Of a stretch of DNA of 64,000 nucleotides, positions 18,631 through 28,068 are shown in pieces. The stretch is from Variovorax boronicumulans (GTDB lineage: Bacteria > Pseudomonadota > Gammaproteobacteria > Burkholderiales > Burkholderiaceae_C). Both the position numbers and the translations under genes were made by a program. Location: the NCBI RefSeq assembly GCF_029892485.1, contig NZ_JARXVG010000002.1, forward strand, positions 186,001-250,000, in the 5' to 3' direction. The notes under the pieces were generated by a model. That model searched no databases. It saw only the letters and a program-made list of their open reading frames with translations, and was not told where the DNA came from. Numbering within the stretch: the first letter of the stretch is position 1; the number at the start of each line of letters is the position of its first letter.

Positions 18631-19410
18631 TTAGCCGAAACGGCCGGTGATGTAGTCCTCGGTTTCCTTGCGCTGCGGCTTGAAGAACATCTGCTCCGTC
18701 GCGCCGAATTCGATCAGGTCACCCAGGTACATGTACGCGGTGTAGTCGCTGCAGCGGGCGGCCTGCTGCATGTTGTGCGTCACGATGACCACGGTGTACT
18801 CGTTCTTGAGCTCGGCGATCAACTCTTCGATCTTCGCGGTCGAGATCGGGTCGAGCGCGGAGCACGGCTCGTCGAGCAGCAGCACTTCGGGCTTGATCGC
18901 GATGCCGCGCGCAATGCACAGGCGCTGCTGCTGGCCGCCCGACAGGCCAGAGCCGCTTTGCTGCAGCTTGTCGCGCACTTCGGTCCAGAGGGCGGCCTTC
19001 TTCAGGGCCCACTCGACGCGGTCGTCCATCTCACTGGCCGAGAGGCTCTCGAACAGCTTCACGCCGAAGGCGATGTTGTCGTAGATCGACATCGGGAACG
19101 GCGTGGGCTTCTGGAAGACCATGCCGATCTTGGCGCGGATGAGCGCCACGTCCTGCTTGGAGGTCAGCAGGTTCTCGCCGTCCAGGGCAATGGTGCCCTC
19201 GGCGCGCTGCTCGGGATAGAGCTCGAACATGCGGTTGAAGGTGCGCAGCAGGGTCGACTTGCCGCAGCCCGACGGGCCGATGAAGGCCGTGACCTTGTTC
19301 TCGGGAATCTCGAGGTTGATGCCCTTGAGCGCGTGGAATTTGCCGTAGTAGAAGTTCAGGTCCTTGACCGAGATCTTCGAGCGCGACGGTTGTGCGACGG
19401 TGTTTGGCAT
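18631..19410 (-). CDS. pstB: Phosphate ABC transporter ATP-binding protein PstB
   Basis: 259 aa from ATG 19410 ([15 protein letters not shown]), chosen over a much longer open frame because it gives the normal PstB length. ATPase of the high-affinity Pi importer. Walker [11 protein letters not shown]-loop ([17 protein letters not shown], diagnostic of PstB), signature [16 protein letters not shown], Walker [17 protein letters not shown] and switch His in [10 protein letters not shown]. 14 nt after pstA. Confidence 0.96.
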   Translation of the reverse strand: MPNTVAQPSRSKISVKDLNFYYGKFHALKGINLEIPENKVTAFIGPSGCGKSTLLRTFNRMFELYPEQRAEGTIALDGENLLTSKQDVALIRAKIGMVFQKPTPFPMSIYDNIAFGVKLFESLSASEMDDRVEWALKKAALWTEVRDKLQQSGSGLSGGQQQRLCIARGIAIKPEVLLLDEPCSALDPISTAKIEELIAELKNEYTVVIVTHNMQQAARCSDYTAYMYLGDLIEFGATEQMFFKPQRKETEDYITGRFG

Positions 19411-19424
19411 GGATGGCTTCTTGT

Positions 19425-20309
19425 TCAGTGTTTGTTGCGCGTCAACACACGCGCCAGGATATTGAGGGCGAGCACGGCGACGGTGATCAGGAACACGCCG
19501 GCCCACGCCAGCTGTTGCCAGTTCTCGTACGGGCTCATCGCGAACTTGAAGATCGTGACCGGCAGGCTGGCCATCGGCTGGCTCACGTCGGCGGTCCAGA
19601 ACTGGTTGTTCAGTGCGGTGAAGAGCAGCGGTGCGGTTTCGCCCGCGATGCGCGCCACGGCCAGCAGGATGCCGGTGACCACACCGGCGCGAGCGGCGCG
19701 CAGCGTGATGCTGATGATGACCTTCCACTTCGGCGTGCCCAGGGCGTAGGCCGCTTCGCGCAGGCCCGGCGGCACCAGCTGCAGCATGTTCTCGGTGGTG
19801 CGGATCACCACCGGAATCACGATCAGCGCGAGCGCGAGCGCACCGGCCAGGCCCGAGAAGGTCTTGAAGTAGGCCACCACCACGGCATAGACGAACAGGC
19901 CGATCACGATCGAGGGCGCCGACAAGAGGATGTCGTTGACGAAGCGCGTGACCGAGGCGAGCCAGCCCTTGGGGTTGTACTCAGCCAGGTAGATGCCGGC
20001 CATGATGCCGATCGGCGTGCCCACGAAAGTAGCGAGCATCACCATCACGAACGAACCGAAGATCGCATTCGCAATACCGCCCGCCTCGTTCGGCGGCGGC
20101 GTCATTTCGGTGAAGGTGGCGAGGGCAAGGCCGCCGATGCCAAGGCGCAGTGTTTCCCAGAGGATCCACACGAGCCAGAACACGCCGAACGCCATGGCGG
20201 CGAGGGAGAGCGTGAGCGCGATCTTGTTGACTCGGTTGCGCGAAGCGAACCTGGCCTGGCGGGTTTCGGCCAGCGCCTTGGCGTTGATGAGGTTTTGCGC
20301 GGTGCTCAC
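19425..20309 (-). CDS. pstA: Phosphate ABC transporter permease PstA
   Basis: 294 aa from a GTG start overlapping the pstC stop (GTGA). About six membrane helices. A periplasmic stretch ([19 protein letters not shown]) precedes the permease core. The EAA-type loop [24 protein letters not shown] couples the permease to PstB. Pairs with PstC to form the channel. Confidence 0.94.
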   Translation of the reverse strand: MSTAQNLINAKALAETRQARFASRNRVNKIALTLSLAAMAFGVFWLVWILWETLRLGIGGLALATFTEMTPPPNEAGGIANAIFGSFVMVMLATFVGTPIGIMAGIYLAEYNPKGWLASVTRFVNDILLSAPSIVIGLFVYAVVVAYFKTFSGLAGALALALIVIPVVIRTTENMLQLVPPGLREAAYALGTPKWKVIISITLRAARAGVVTGILLAVARIAGETAPLLFTALNNQFWTADVSQPMASLPVTIFKFAMSPYENWQQLAWAGVFLITVAVLALNILARVLTRNKH

Positions 20310-21385
20310 GATTTGGTTCCTTCGCTCTTCTTCATCTGCGCCAGCAGCACCTTCGAGAGCGTCAGCACGACGAAGGTGATGAAGAACAGCACGAGGCCCA
20401 GGTACATCAATGCCGCCTGGTGCAGGCCCGCGCCGGCTTCGGCAAATTCGTTGGCCAGGGCCGAGGTGATGCTGTTGGCAGCCTCGAACACCGACAGCGA
20501 GTTGAGCTGGTTCATGTTGCCGATCACGAAGGTGACCGCCATCGTTTCACCCAGCGCCCGGCCGAGGCCGAGCATGATGCCGCCGATGACACCGGCCTTG
20601 GTGTACGGCAGCACCACCTTGGAGACGACCTCCCAGGTGGTGGAGCCGAGGCCGTAGGCCGACTCCTTGAGCAGCGGCGGCGTCACTTCGAACACGTCGC
20701 GCATCACCGAGGCGATGAACGGAATGATCATGATCGCGAGGATGATGCCGGCCGACAGGATGCCGATGCCGACAGGCGGGCCGGACACCAGCGCGCCGAG
20801 GTACGGCACGCCGGCGAGCAGCTTCTGCAGCGGCTGCTGCACCCAGGTCGACAGGATCGGACCGAACACCAGCAGGCCCCACATGCCGTACACGATGGAC
20901 GGCACGGCGGCGAGCAATTCGATGGCCGTGCCCAGCGGGCGCTTGAGCCAGTTGGGCGACAGCTCGGTCAGAAAAAGGGCAATGCCGAAGCTCACCGGCA
21001 CCGCAATCACCAATGCGATGAACGAGGTGGCCAGCGTGCCGTAGATCATCACGAGGCCGCCGTACTCCTCCTTCACCGGGTCCCACGTGCTGTTGGTGAG
21101 GAAACCCAGGCCGTACTTGGAAATGGCAGGCCAGGCGCCGACGATCAGCGACAAGAGAATGCCGATCAGCATCGCCAGCGTCAGCAGTGCGGCGCCCTTG
21201 GCGGCCCAGCCGAACAGGCGGTCGGCCATCGGGCCGGAACGCGGTGCCTTCACCGGCGGTGGCGGCGCAGTGGCGCGGCCACGGTCGGCCGCGAGGTCGT
21301 ACGTGGCGGCAGCAGGAAGAGTGGATGACAAGGGTCGCTCCGGCAAAGACGAAAGCGGCGCGTCCTCGAGCGATGTGCTGCTCAT
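20306..21385 (-). CDS. pstC: Phosphate ABC transporter permease PstC
   Basis: 359 aa, longer than E. coli PstC because of a proline-rich cytoplasmic N-terminal extension of about 55 residues. About six helices follow. The Pst signature region [24 protein letters not shown] and the coupling loop [25 protein letters not shown] are present. Starts 33 nt after pstS. Confidence 0.94.
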   Translation of the reverse strand: MSSTSLEDAPLSSLPERPLSSTLPAAATYDLAADRGRATAPPPPVKAPRSGPMADRLFGWAAKGAALLTLAMLIGILLSLIVGAWPAISKYGLGFLTNSTWDPVKEEYGGLVMIYGTLATSFIALVIAVPVSFGIALFLTELSPNWLKRPLGTAIELLAAVPSIVYGMWGLLVFGPILSTWVQQPLQKLLAGVPYLGALVSGPPVGIGILSAGIILAIMIIPFIASVMRDVFEVTPPLLKESAYGLGSTTWEVVSKVVLPYTKAGVIGGIMLGLGRALGETMAVTFVIGNMNQLNSLSVFEAANSITSALANEFAEAGAGLHQAALMYLGLVLFFITFVVLTLSKVLLAQMKKSEGTKS

Positions 21386-21418
21386 GGATGCGCCGTTCTG
21401 TACTGGTGGGTGGATGGC

Positions 21419-22453
21419 TTACTTGAACGCGACGGGCTTGCCCGATGCGTCCTTCACTTCACCCCATGCCTTGGCGATGGTGGCCTTGACGGCGTCGGGC
21501 ATCGGCACGTAGTCGAGGTCGTCGGCGGTCTTGTCGCCACCCTTGTAGGCCCAGTCGAAGAACTTGAGCACGGTGGTCGCGTTGGCGGGCTTGTCCTGCA
21601 CCTTGTGCATCAGGATGAAGGTGGCGCCGGTGATGGGCCATGCATCCTTGCCGGCCTGGTTGGTGAGCACCTGGTAGAAGCTCTTGTTCCAGTCGGCGCC
21701 GGCGGCGGCGGCCTTGAAGGCCGAGTCGTCGGGCGAGACGAACGAACCGGCGGCGTTCTGCAGCTGGGCGTAGGTCATCTTGTTCTGCTTGACGTAGGCG
21801 TACTCGACGTAGCCGATCGAGTTGGGCAGGCGGTTCACGAAGGCGGCGACGCCTTCGTTGCCCTTGCCACCCGCGCCGGTGGGCCAGTTCACGGCCGTGC
21901 CTTCGCCGACCTTGGTCTTCCACTCGGCGTTGACCTTGCTCAGGTAGTTGGTGAACAGGAAGCTGGTGCCCGAACCGTCGGCGCGTCGAACCGGTGCGAT
22001 GGCGGCGTCCGGCAGGGCCAGCGAACCGTTGAGCGCCTTGATGGCGGGGTCGTTCCACTTGGTGATCTTGCCCAGGTAGATGTCGCCCAGGACCTGGCCG
22101 TTGAGCTTGAGCTCGCCTGCCTTGATGCCGGGGATGTTGACCACGGGAATCACGCCGCCGATGACGGTGGGGAACTGCATCAGGCCCTTGGCCTGGAGTT
22201 CGTCGTCCTTCAGGGGAGCGTCCGAAGCGCCGAAATCGACGGTCTTGGCTTCGATCTGCTTGAGGCCGGCGCCCGACCCGACGGACTGGTAGTTGATCTT
22301 GACGCCGGTGGCCTTGTTGAAGTCCGAAGCCCACTTGGCATACAGCGGTGCCGGGAAGCTGGCGCCGGCGCCGGTCACGTCTTGTGCGAGGGCGGGAATC
22401 GAGAACAGCACGGTCACCAGACCGGCGGTTGCAAATTTGAACGTCGTTTTCAT
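21419..22453 (-). CDS. pstS: Periplasmic phosphate-binding protein PstS
   Basis: 344 aa with a Sec signal peptide ([23 protein letters not shown], cleavage before QDV). The mature start [16 protein letters not shown] carries the phosphate-binding loop. [20 protein letters not shown], with the Arg/Asp/Ser phosphate ligands, and [15 protein letters not shown] are further PstS landmarks. AGGAAG ribosome site before the ATG. First gene of pstSCAB-phoU-phoBR, behind a Pho-box-like element and divergent from ppx. Confidence 0.97.
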   Translation of the reverse strand: MKTTFKFATAGLVTVLFSIPALAQDVTGAGASFPAPLYAKWASDFNKATGVKINYQSVGSGAGLKQIEAKTVDFGASDAPLKDDELQAKGLMQFPTVIGGVIPVVNIPGIKAGELKLNGQVLGDIYLGKITKWNDPAIKALNGSLALPDAAIAPVRRADGSGTSFLFTNYLSKVNAEWKTKVGEGTAVNWPTGAGGKGNEGVAAFVNRLPNSIGYVEYAYVKQNKMTYAQLQNAAGSFVSPDDSAFKAAAAGADWNKSFYQVLTNQAGKDAWPITGATFILMHKVQDKPANATTVLKFFDWAYKGGDKTADDLDYVPMPDAVKATIAKAWGEVKDASGKPVAFK

Positions 22454-22501
22454 GAAGCTTCCTTTAGAAGTAAGAAGTAGTCCCTTTCGGGCTTGGGACG
22501 G

Positions 22502-22534
22502 ACTCTAGAAAGCTTGTGTGACATCAATGTGACA
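22502..22534 (-). promoter_or_regulatory. Pho box and -10 of the pst operon
   Basis: On the minus strand, TGTCACATTGA is followed at once by TGTCACACAAG: two direct repeats with an 11-bp period, as PhoB half-sites require (consensus CTGTCAT plus four). About five bases further on is TAGAGT, a possible -10 in the position expected for a PhoB-dependent promoter. It lies about 65 nt before pstS. Confidence 0.75.
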
Positions 22535-22584
22535 CCCCGCTGTCGAGGGAAAATGCCGGTGTTTCCCCCGCCGGCTGTGTGACG

Positions 22585-22606
22585 CTGTCACACAACCGTC
22601 ATGCAC
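22585..22606 (+). promoter_or_regulatory. Pho box upstream of ppx
   Basis: Plus-strand CTGTCACACAA followed directly by CCGTCATGCAC, two 11-bp half-sites matching CTGTCAT at six of seven positions each. It lies about 100 nt before the ppx ATG and about 50 bp from the pst Pho box, giving a divergent Pho-controlled intergenic region. Confidence 0.65.
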
Positions 22607-22709
22607 CGCGCCTAGCCTTCCCGACCTCGCCGCTGAGCGATTCGGGAGGCGGCGCGCCTGTCACGGCGCTACGATCAAAGCAACCGCCCTCTTTCACTAC
22701 AACAACTAC

Positions 22710-24230
22710 ATGCAAAACGGCACCCGCCTCGCCGCAGTCGATCTCGGTTCCAACAGCTTCAGGCTCGAAATCGGCCAGGTCGACCACGGCCAGATCCACC
22801 GCACCGAATACCTCAAGGAGACGGTGCGCCAGGGCAATGGCCTGGACAGCGCACGCAACCTCACCACCGAGGCCATGCAGCGCGGCTGGGACGCGCTCGC
22901 GCGTTTCGGCGAACGGCTGGCCGGCTTCAAGCGCTCGCAGGTGCGGGCCGTGGCCACGCAGACGCTGCGCGAGGCGCGCAACCGCGAAGAATTCCTGCTG
23001 CGCGCGCGCACCATCCTGGGCTTCGGCATCGACGTGATTCCTGGCCGGGAGGAAGCCCGCCTTATCTACCAGGGCGTGGCGCACATGCTCCCGCACACCG
23101 ACGCCTCCGACAGCGAACGCCGGCTGGTGGTCGATATCGGCGGGCGCTCCACCGAAATGATCATCGGCCGCGCGCTCGACGCCGAACTCGTGGAGTCGTA
23201 CCGCGTCGGCAGCGTCGCCTGGTCGATGAAGCACTTCGCCGAAGGCCAGTTCACGCCCGCCGCCTTCCGCGCCGCCGAAGTGGCCGCCAAGGCGGTGCTC
23301 GATGACGCGCTCGGCAGCTACACCCGCGACCAGTGGGATGTGGCCTATGGCGCCTCCGGCACCATCGGCGCGGTCGGCGACGTGCTGGCCGCGTCCGGCG
23401 CGGAGCCCGGCCTCGTCACCCGCGAGGGCCTCGACTGGCTGCTCGACCGCCTGCTCAAGGCCGGCAGCGTCGACAAGCTGCGGATCGACGGCATGCGCGA
23501 AGACCGCAAGGCCGTGATCGGCGGCGGCGTGAGCGTGCTGCGCGCGGTGTTCGACCTGCTGGGCATCGAAGAGATGAAGGTGGCCCAGGGCGCGCTGCGC
23601 CACGGCGTGCTGTACGAACTGCTGGAACGCGACGAGAGCGTGGCCGACATGCGCACCGCCACAGTGGCGCGCCTCGCGACGCGCTTCGCGGTCGATGCCG
23701 CGCAGGCCAGCCGGGTGGGCGAAGCCGCCGCCGGGCTGTTCGTGCAGCTGGCGCCCGCCGCGCGCGGTGGCAGCAGTTCCAACCGCGCGGGCCGCGCATT
23801 GCGCAAGCTCGGCTGGGCCGCGCAACTGCACGAGATCGGCGCGCTGGTGTCGCACAGCGACTATCACAAGCACGGCGCCTACATCCTGGACAACACCGAC
23901 GCCCCCGGCTTCGCGGTGAACGAGCTGCACGCGCTCGGCCAACTGGTGCTGGGCCAGCGCGGCAAGCTGCGCAAGCTCGAGGCGGCGCTGGACGACGAGA
24001 CCTTCGTGATGCAGTTGCTGGCGCTGCGCTTGGCCATCATCCTCTGCCATGCGCGCCGCGATCCCGATCCGCAGGCGCTGCACCTCGCGGCACTGGGCGC
24101 GCGCGCGTTCACCATCGTGTGCGCACCCGATTGGGCCGATGCCTATCCGCAGTCGGCCCACCTGTTGCGCGAGGAAGTGCTGGCCTGGCAGAAGACCAGC
24201 AACTGGCGCGTGGAACTGAGCGGCGCCTGA
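22710..24230 (+). CDS. ppx: Exopolyphosphatase (Ppx/GppA family)
   Basis: 506 aa. ASKHA-fold phosphatase that releases Pi from polyphosphate ends. N-terminal RLAAVDLGSNSFRLEIGQV is the phosphate-1 loop. EEARLIYQGVAHML (catalytic Glu region), LVVDIGGRSTEMIIG (phosphate-2 loop) and VAYGASGTIGAVGDV follow. The C-terminal half holds an HD-like helical domain with HEIGALVSHSDYHKHGAYI. GppA-like pppGpp hydrolysis cannot be excluded. No clear ribosome site, but the start fits the family. Convergent with sixA. Confidence 0.9.
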   Translation: MQNGTRLAAVDLGSNSFRLEIGQVDHGQIHRTEYLKETVRQGNGLDSARNLTTEAMQRGWDALARFGERLAGFKRSQVRAVATQTLREARNREEFLLRARTILGFGIDVIPGREEARLIYQGVAHMLPHTDASDSERRLVVDIGGRSTEMIIGRALDAELVESYRVGSVAWSMKHFAEGQFTPAAFRAAEVAAKAVLDDALGSYTRDQWDVAYGASGTIGAVGDVLAASGAEPGLVTREGLDWLLDRLLKAGSVDKLRIDGMREDRKAVIGGGVSVLRAVFDLLGIEEMKVAQGALRHGVLYELLERDESVADMRTATVARLATRFAVDAAQASRVGEAAAGLFVQLAPAARGGSSSNRAGRALRKLGWAAQLHEIGALVSHSDYHKHGAYILDNTDAPGFAVNELHALGQLVLGQRGKLRKLEAALDDETFVMQLLALRLAIILCHARRDPDPQALHLAALGARAFTIVCAPDWADAYPQSAHLLREEVLAWQKTSNWRVELSGA

Positions 24231-24237
24231 GCCGGAC

Positions 24238-24705
24238 TTAAAGAAGCTCCGGCGACTGCACCGTCACCACGACGGTCTGCACGTCGCCGTCGCGCTCGCG
24301 GGAGCGAATCCACCACAGCGCGCCCTTGCGCACCGGGCAGCTGTCCTGCCTGAGGCCCAGCAGCAGCGAGATGGCCTGCCCCACCGAGGGCTGGTGGCCG
24401 ATCATCAGCACCACCGATTTACCGTTGGGCCAGCCGGCTGCGCCGAGCATCGAATCGGCCGTGGTGTCGGGTGCCAGTTCATCGCGCAGCTTGAATTTGC
24501 GGCCCAAGGCCAACGCGGTCTGCTCGCAGCGCCGTGCGGGGCTGCAGATGATGCGGGTGCCGTCGGGCAACTGGCGGTCCAGCCAGCTGGCCATGCGCTT
24601 GGCCTGCTTTTCGCCGCGTGCGGTGAGCGAGCGCTGCATGTCGTCGCAACCCTCGGTCCAGTCCTCGGCTTCGGCGTGGCGCCAGAAGATCAAGTCCATG
24701 GTCAT
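24238..24705 (-). CDS. sixA: Phosphohistidine phosphatase SixA
   Basis: 155 aa from ATG 24705 (MTMDLIFWRHAEAEDW); a second ATG two codons later is equally possible. Histidine-phosphatase superfamily: catalytic RHAEAE at the N-terminus, SPARRCEQTA (second Arg) and MIGHQPSVGQAISLLLG (second catalytic His). SixA removes phosphate from phosphohistidines; in E. coli the nitrogen PTS is a reported target. It starts 13 nt after the ppk stop on the same strand, so it is probably cotranscribed with ppk. Confidence 0.85.
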   Translation of the reverse strand: MTMDLIFWRHAEAEDWTEGCDDMQRSLTARGEKQAKRMASWLDRQLPDGTRIICSPARRCEQTALALGRKFKLRDELAPDTTADSMLGAAGWPNGKSVVLMIGHQPSVGQAISLLLGLRQDSCPVRKGALWWIRSRERDGDVQTVVVTVQSPELL

Positions 24706-24718
24706 CGTCTTTCGGTCG

Positions 24719-26857
24719 TCAGTTGCTGGATGCATCGCCGTGATGCCCTCGCGCTGCATAACGGTTCATGAGCGCGGTCTGCGCCCCATGCGCCTCGACG
24801 GCGCGTGACGCGCCCTCTTCGCCAGGGTTCGTGTCGCGGTCGACGCGGGTGTAGACGCCATCGCCGCCCAGGTCCCAGGCGTCGCGGCCATCGTGCAGGT
24901 AGGCCACCAGGCACTCGTCGATCAGGCGCTGGCGCAGGCCGGGATCGGTCACGGGCCAGGCCAGCTCGATGCGCCGCATCATGTTGCGGTTCATCCAGTC
25001 GGCGCTCGAGAGGTAGAGCGCCTCGTCCTCGCCGTTGCGGAAATAGAAGACCCGCGAATGCTCGAGGAAACGCCCGATCACCGAGCGCACGCGGATGTTG
25101 TCGGTGAGCCCCGGCACCTGCGCCGGCAGCGTGCAGGCGCCGCGCACGATGAGGTCGATCTTCACGCCCTTCTGCCCCGCGAGGATCAGCGCGGCGATGA
25201 GCGCGTCGTCGGTCAGCGCGTTCATCTTGGCGACGATGCGCGTGGGCTCGCCATTCGACGCGGCCAGGCCCAGTGCATCGATCTGCGCGACCAGGTTCTT
25301 GTGCAGGTCGAAGGGCGCCAGCCACATCCGGTTGAGCTTGGGCAGGCGGCTCTGGCTCGCCAGGTGGACGAACACCGCCTCCATGTCGGCCGTCAGCAGC
25401 GGATCGGTCGTGAGGTGGCTGATGTCGGTATAGAGCTTGGCGGTGCGCGGGTTGTAGTTGCCGGTGGAAAGGTGGCCGTAGCGGCGCAGTTGCTTGCCCT
25501 CGCGGCGGGTCACCAGCAGCATCTTGGCGTGCGTCTTGAGACCGACCACGCCGTACACCACCTGCGCGCCGATCGACTCCAGCATTTCGGCCCAGTTGAT
25601 GTTGGCCTCTTCGTCGAAGCGCGCCTTCAACTCCACCACCACCGTGACTTCCTTGCCGCGGCGCACGGCTTCGCGCAGCAGGTCCATCAGCTCGGAGTCG
25701 GCGCCGGTGCGGTAGATGGTCTGCTTGATGGCCAGCACCTGCGGATCCAGCACCGCTTCGCGCAGGAAGGCGAGCACGCCGTCGAAGCTCTCGAAGGGCT
25801 GGTGGATGAGCACGTCACCGCGCTGCAGGCGCTCGAAGAACGACTGGGCGGGTGACAGCGTGACGGGAAACGACGCCGAATACGGCGCGAAGCGCAGCTG
25901 CGGCTCGTCGATCAGGTCGATCAGTTGTGTGAGCCGCGCCAGGTTCACCGGCCCGTGCACGCGGTACAGCGATTCGGGCGGCAGGTTGAACTGCGCCAGG
26001 AGGAAGCTCGCGAGCGATTCGGCGCAGCTGGCCGACACCTCCAGGCGCACGGCCTGCCCATAGTGGCGGTGCTGCAGGCCCTGGCGCAGCGCGGTGCGCA
26101 GGTTCTTCACATCTTCTTCGTCGACCGCAAGATCGGAGTGCCGCGTGACACGGAACTGCGAGAAGTCGCCCACGTCGCGGCCCGGGAACATGCTCGACAG
26201 ATGGGCTCGCACCACGCTCGACAGCGCCACGAACAGCGTCTTGCCGTCCGACACCTTGGCCGGCATGCGGATCAGTCGCGGCAGCACGCGCGGCAGCTTG
26301 ACGATCTGGATCGGGTTCTCGCGCCCGAAGGCGTCCTTGCCGCCCAGGCGCACGATGAAGTTGAGCGACTTGTTGGCCACCTGCGGGAACGGATGCGCCG
26401 GGTCCAGGCCGACGGGAATCAGCAGCGGGCGCACTTCACGCTCGAAATACTCGCTCACCCATTTGCGCTGCGCCGGGTTGCGCTCGCCATGAGAAATGAT
26501 GTGGATGCCGTGCGTCGCGAAGGTGGGCATCAACTCGTCGTTGTAGAGCGCGTACTGGCGCGCCACCAGCTTGTGCGCCGCCTCGGCCAACTGCTCGAAC
26601 GAATCGACGGTGTAGGTGCCCTTCTGGTCGCCGGCGCTGCCGGCAATCAGGTGCGGCGCGGCGCGGACCTCGAAGAACTCGTCGAGGTTGGAAGACACGA
26701 TGCACAGGTAGCGAAGGCGCTCGATCAGCGGGACCTCGGGCCTGCGGGCCCAGTCGAGCACGCGCTCGTTGAACGACAGGATGCTGTGATCCCGGTCAAG
26801 CAGGGTGAACGTGGGCGCCGCGACGGCGAGCGACCGGTCTGCGGGGGCTGGTGACAT
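24719..26857 (-). CDS. ppk: Polyphosphate kinase 1
   Basis: 712 aa from ATG 26857; the open frame extends much further upstream but would cross the promoter region. Makes polyphosphate from ATP through a phosphohistidine enzyme. N-domain LDRDHSILSFNERVLDWARR and SNLDEFFEVR, then the catalytic phospholipase-D-like domains. The autophosphorylated His lies in LRRYGHLSTGNYNPRTAKLYTD, and the second His in VIGRFLEHSRVFYF. KQTIYRTGADS and SSADWMNRNMMRRIE are further PPK1 motifs. Three tandem Pho half-sites lie 67-99 nt upstream. Confidence 0.96.
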   Translation of the reverse strand: MSPAPADRSLAVAAPTFTLLDRDHSILSFNERVLDWARRPEVPLIERLRYLCIVSSNLDEFFEVRAAPHLIAGSAGDQKGTYTVDSFEQLAEAAHKLVARQYALYNDELMPTFATHGIHIISHGERNPAQRKWVSEYFEREVRPLLIPVGLDPAHPFPQVANKSLNFIVRLGGKDAFGRENPIQIVKLPRVLPRLIRMPAKVSDGKTLFVALSSVVRAHLSSMFPGRDVGDFSQFRVTRHSDLAVDEEDVKNLRTALRQGLQHRHYGQAVRLEVSASCAESLASFLLAQFNLPPESLYRVHGPVNLARLTQLIDLIDEPQLRFAPYSASFPVTLSPAQSFFERLQRGDVLIHQPFESFDGVLAFLREAVLDPQVLAIKQTIYRTGADSELMDLLREAVRRGKEVTVVVELKARFDEEANINWAEMLESIGAQVVYGVVGLKTHAKMLLVTRREGKQLRRYGHLSTGNYNPRTAKLYTDISHLTTDPLLTADMEAVFVHLASQSRLPKLNRMWLAPFDLHKNLVAQIDALGLAASNGEPTRIVAKMNALTDDALIAALILAGQKGVKIDLIVRGACTLPAQVPGLTDNIRVRSVIGRFLEHSRVFYFRNGEDEALYLSSADWMNRNMMRRIELAWPVTDPGLRQRLIDECLVAYLHDGRDAWDLGGDGVYTRVDRDTNPGEEGASRAVEAHGAQTALMNRYAARGHHGDASSN

Positions 26858-26923
26858 GGACACTGATTCTGGAGCAAGGGACACAGGAGCACGCGTAGGC
26901 GGAAATATGACAGTGTCGACATC

Positions 26924-26956
26924 ATTTGTGACACTCAAATGACACTCGCGTGACGT
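26924..26956 (-). promoter_or_regulatory. Triple Pho half-site array upstream of ppk
   Basis: Minus-strand ACGTCACGCGA, GTGTCATTTGA and GTGTCACAAAT are three contiguous 11-bp repeats with TGTCA/CGTCA at the same place in each. The last two are strong PhoB half-sites. Further TGTC elements lie closer to ppk but out of register. Confidence 0.75.
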
Positions 26957-27036
26957 CGTCACTTCTGCCCTGTGCGGCTCCATCATGCCCGGAGAGAGGG
27001 CGGGCGGGCCGTCGGCGGGATGGACGGCCGCCGGTG

Positions 27037-27924
27037 TCATGCGCCGAGAAAGTGCTTGCGGTAGCGTGCCGGCAGATCGTCGATGCGCATCAGCATCGGC
27101 AGGTCGGCGGCGTTGAAGTCCGGGTCCCAGGCCGGTGCGCCCAGCACCTTGGCGCCCAGGCGCAGGTAACCCTTGATGAGCGCCGGCGGCTCCACGTCGA
27201 GGGTGCTGTCCAGACGCTCGACCGGCAGCGGCAGGCGCGGCTGCACCTGGTACTGGATCGGCGCCATTTGGCTGGCCGACACCTGGCGCCAGATGCTGGC
27301 GGCCGCGTCGCCGTTGGTCACGCCGTTGTGCGACATCGGAATGCTCGCGCAGCCGATCATGGTGTCCAGCTTGTTGCGGTGCATGAAGCCGGCGAGCGCA
27401 CCCCACAGCGCGAGGATCACCCCGCCCTGGCGGTGCTCGGGATGCACGCAGCTGCGGCCCAGCTCCACCATGCGCTCGCGCAGGTCGCGCAGGCGGGTCA
27501 GGTCGAACTCGGTGTCGCTGTAGGTGCTGCCGACGCGGCGCGCCTGGGCCGGCGTGAGCACGCGGTAGGTGCCGATAACCTGCCGGGTGAGCTCGTTGCG
27601 CACCAGCAGGTGTTCGCAGAAATCGTCGAACAGGTCGATGTCGTGGCCGGCCAGCGGGGAGGAGACCCGGGCGCCCATTTCGCCGACGAACACGTCGTAG
27701 CGCAGGCGCTGCGCGGCGCGCACGTCGTCCAGGTGGCGGGCCCAGCCGACCGTGATGCCCTGCTTGGCTTCGACGGGCGGGGGAAGAATGACGGCGGGTG
27801 CCTGCGGCACCGACACGCGGGCTGCAGTCGAAACACCAGCAGCAGCGACCGTGGGCGCAGGCCACAAGGCCGCGCGCAGCCCGAGCTGCGAGAGCGGAAA
27901 CGTCGGGTTGGGCAGTTCTTTCAT
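27037..27924 (-). CDS. olsB: OlsB-like ornithine N-acyltransferase (GNAT fold)
   Basis: 295 aa from ATG 27924, with AAGGG upstream. After a proline-rich N-terminal extension (about 60 residues) comes an acyl-ACP-dependent acyltransferase domain. Landmarks are RLRYDVFVGEMGA, DDFCEHLLVRNELTRQVIGTYRVL, ELGRSCVHPEHRQGGVILALWGAL and MIGCASIPMSHNG, which match the family of OlsB (3-hydroxyacyl-ACP:ornithine acyltransferase) and hemolysin-like relatives. OlsB makes lyso-ornithine lipid; an OlsA O-acyltransferase is not seen here. A Pho-box-like element upstream supports a role in phosphate-sparing membrane lipids. The alternative is a lyso-ornithine-type acyltransferase with another acceptor. Confidence 0.7.
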   Translation of the reverse strand: MKELPNPTFPLSQLGLRAALWPAPTVAAAGVSTAARVSVPQAPAVILPPPVEAKQGITVGWARHLDDVRAAQRLRYDVFVGEMGARVSSPLAGHDIDLFDDFCEHLLVRNELTRQVIGTYRVLTPAQARRVGSTYSDTEFDLTRLRDLRERMVELGRSCVHPEHRQGGVILALWGALAGFMHRNKLDTMIGCASIPMSHNGVTNGDAAASIWRQVSASQMAPIQYQVQPRLPLPVERLDSTLDVEPPALIKGYLRLGAKVLGAPAWDPDFNAADLPMLMRIDDLPARYRKHFLGA

Positions 27925-27969
27925 GGGGAACCCTTTCTGCCGAGGGAGTCTCCGCACCTGCGATGAAGC

Positions 27970-28002
27970 CGGCGTGTCAGGAACATGGCAGACGCATGAC
28001 GG
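27970..28002 (-). promoter_or_regulatory. Candidate Pho box of the olsB-like gene
   Basis: Minus-strand CCGTCATGCGT, CTGCCATGTTC and CTGACACGCCG are three contiguous 11-bp units matching CTGTCAT at six, six and five of seven positions. They lie about 45-78 nt before the ATG. Weaker than the pst and ppk sites. Confidence 0.5.
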
Positions 28003-28068
28003 TGTTACAGCCGATTTGGCACACTTCGTCGTCTAATGCATTCCAACCGCGACATGGAGTTTGGACAC

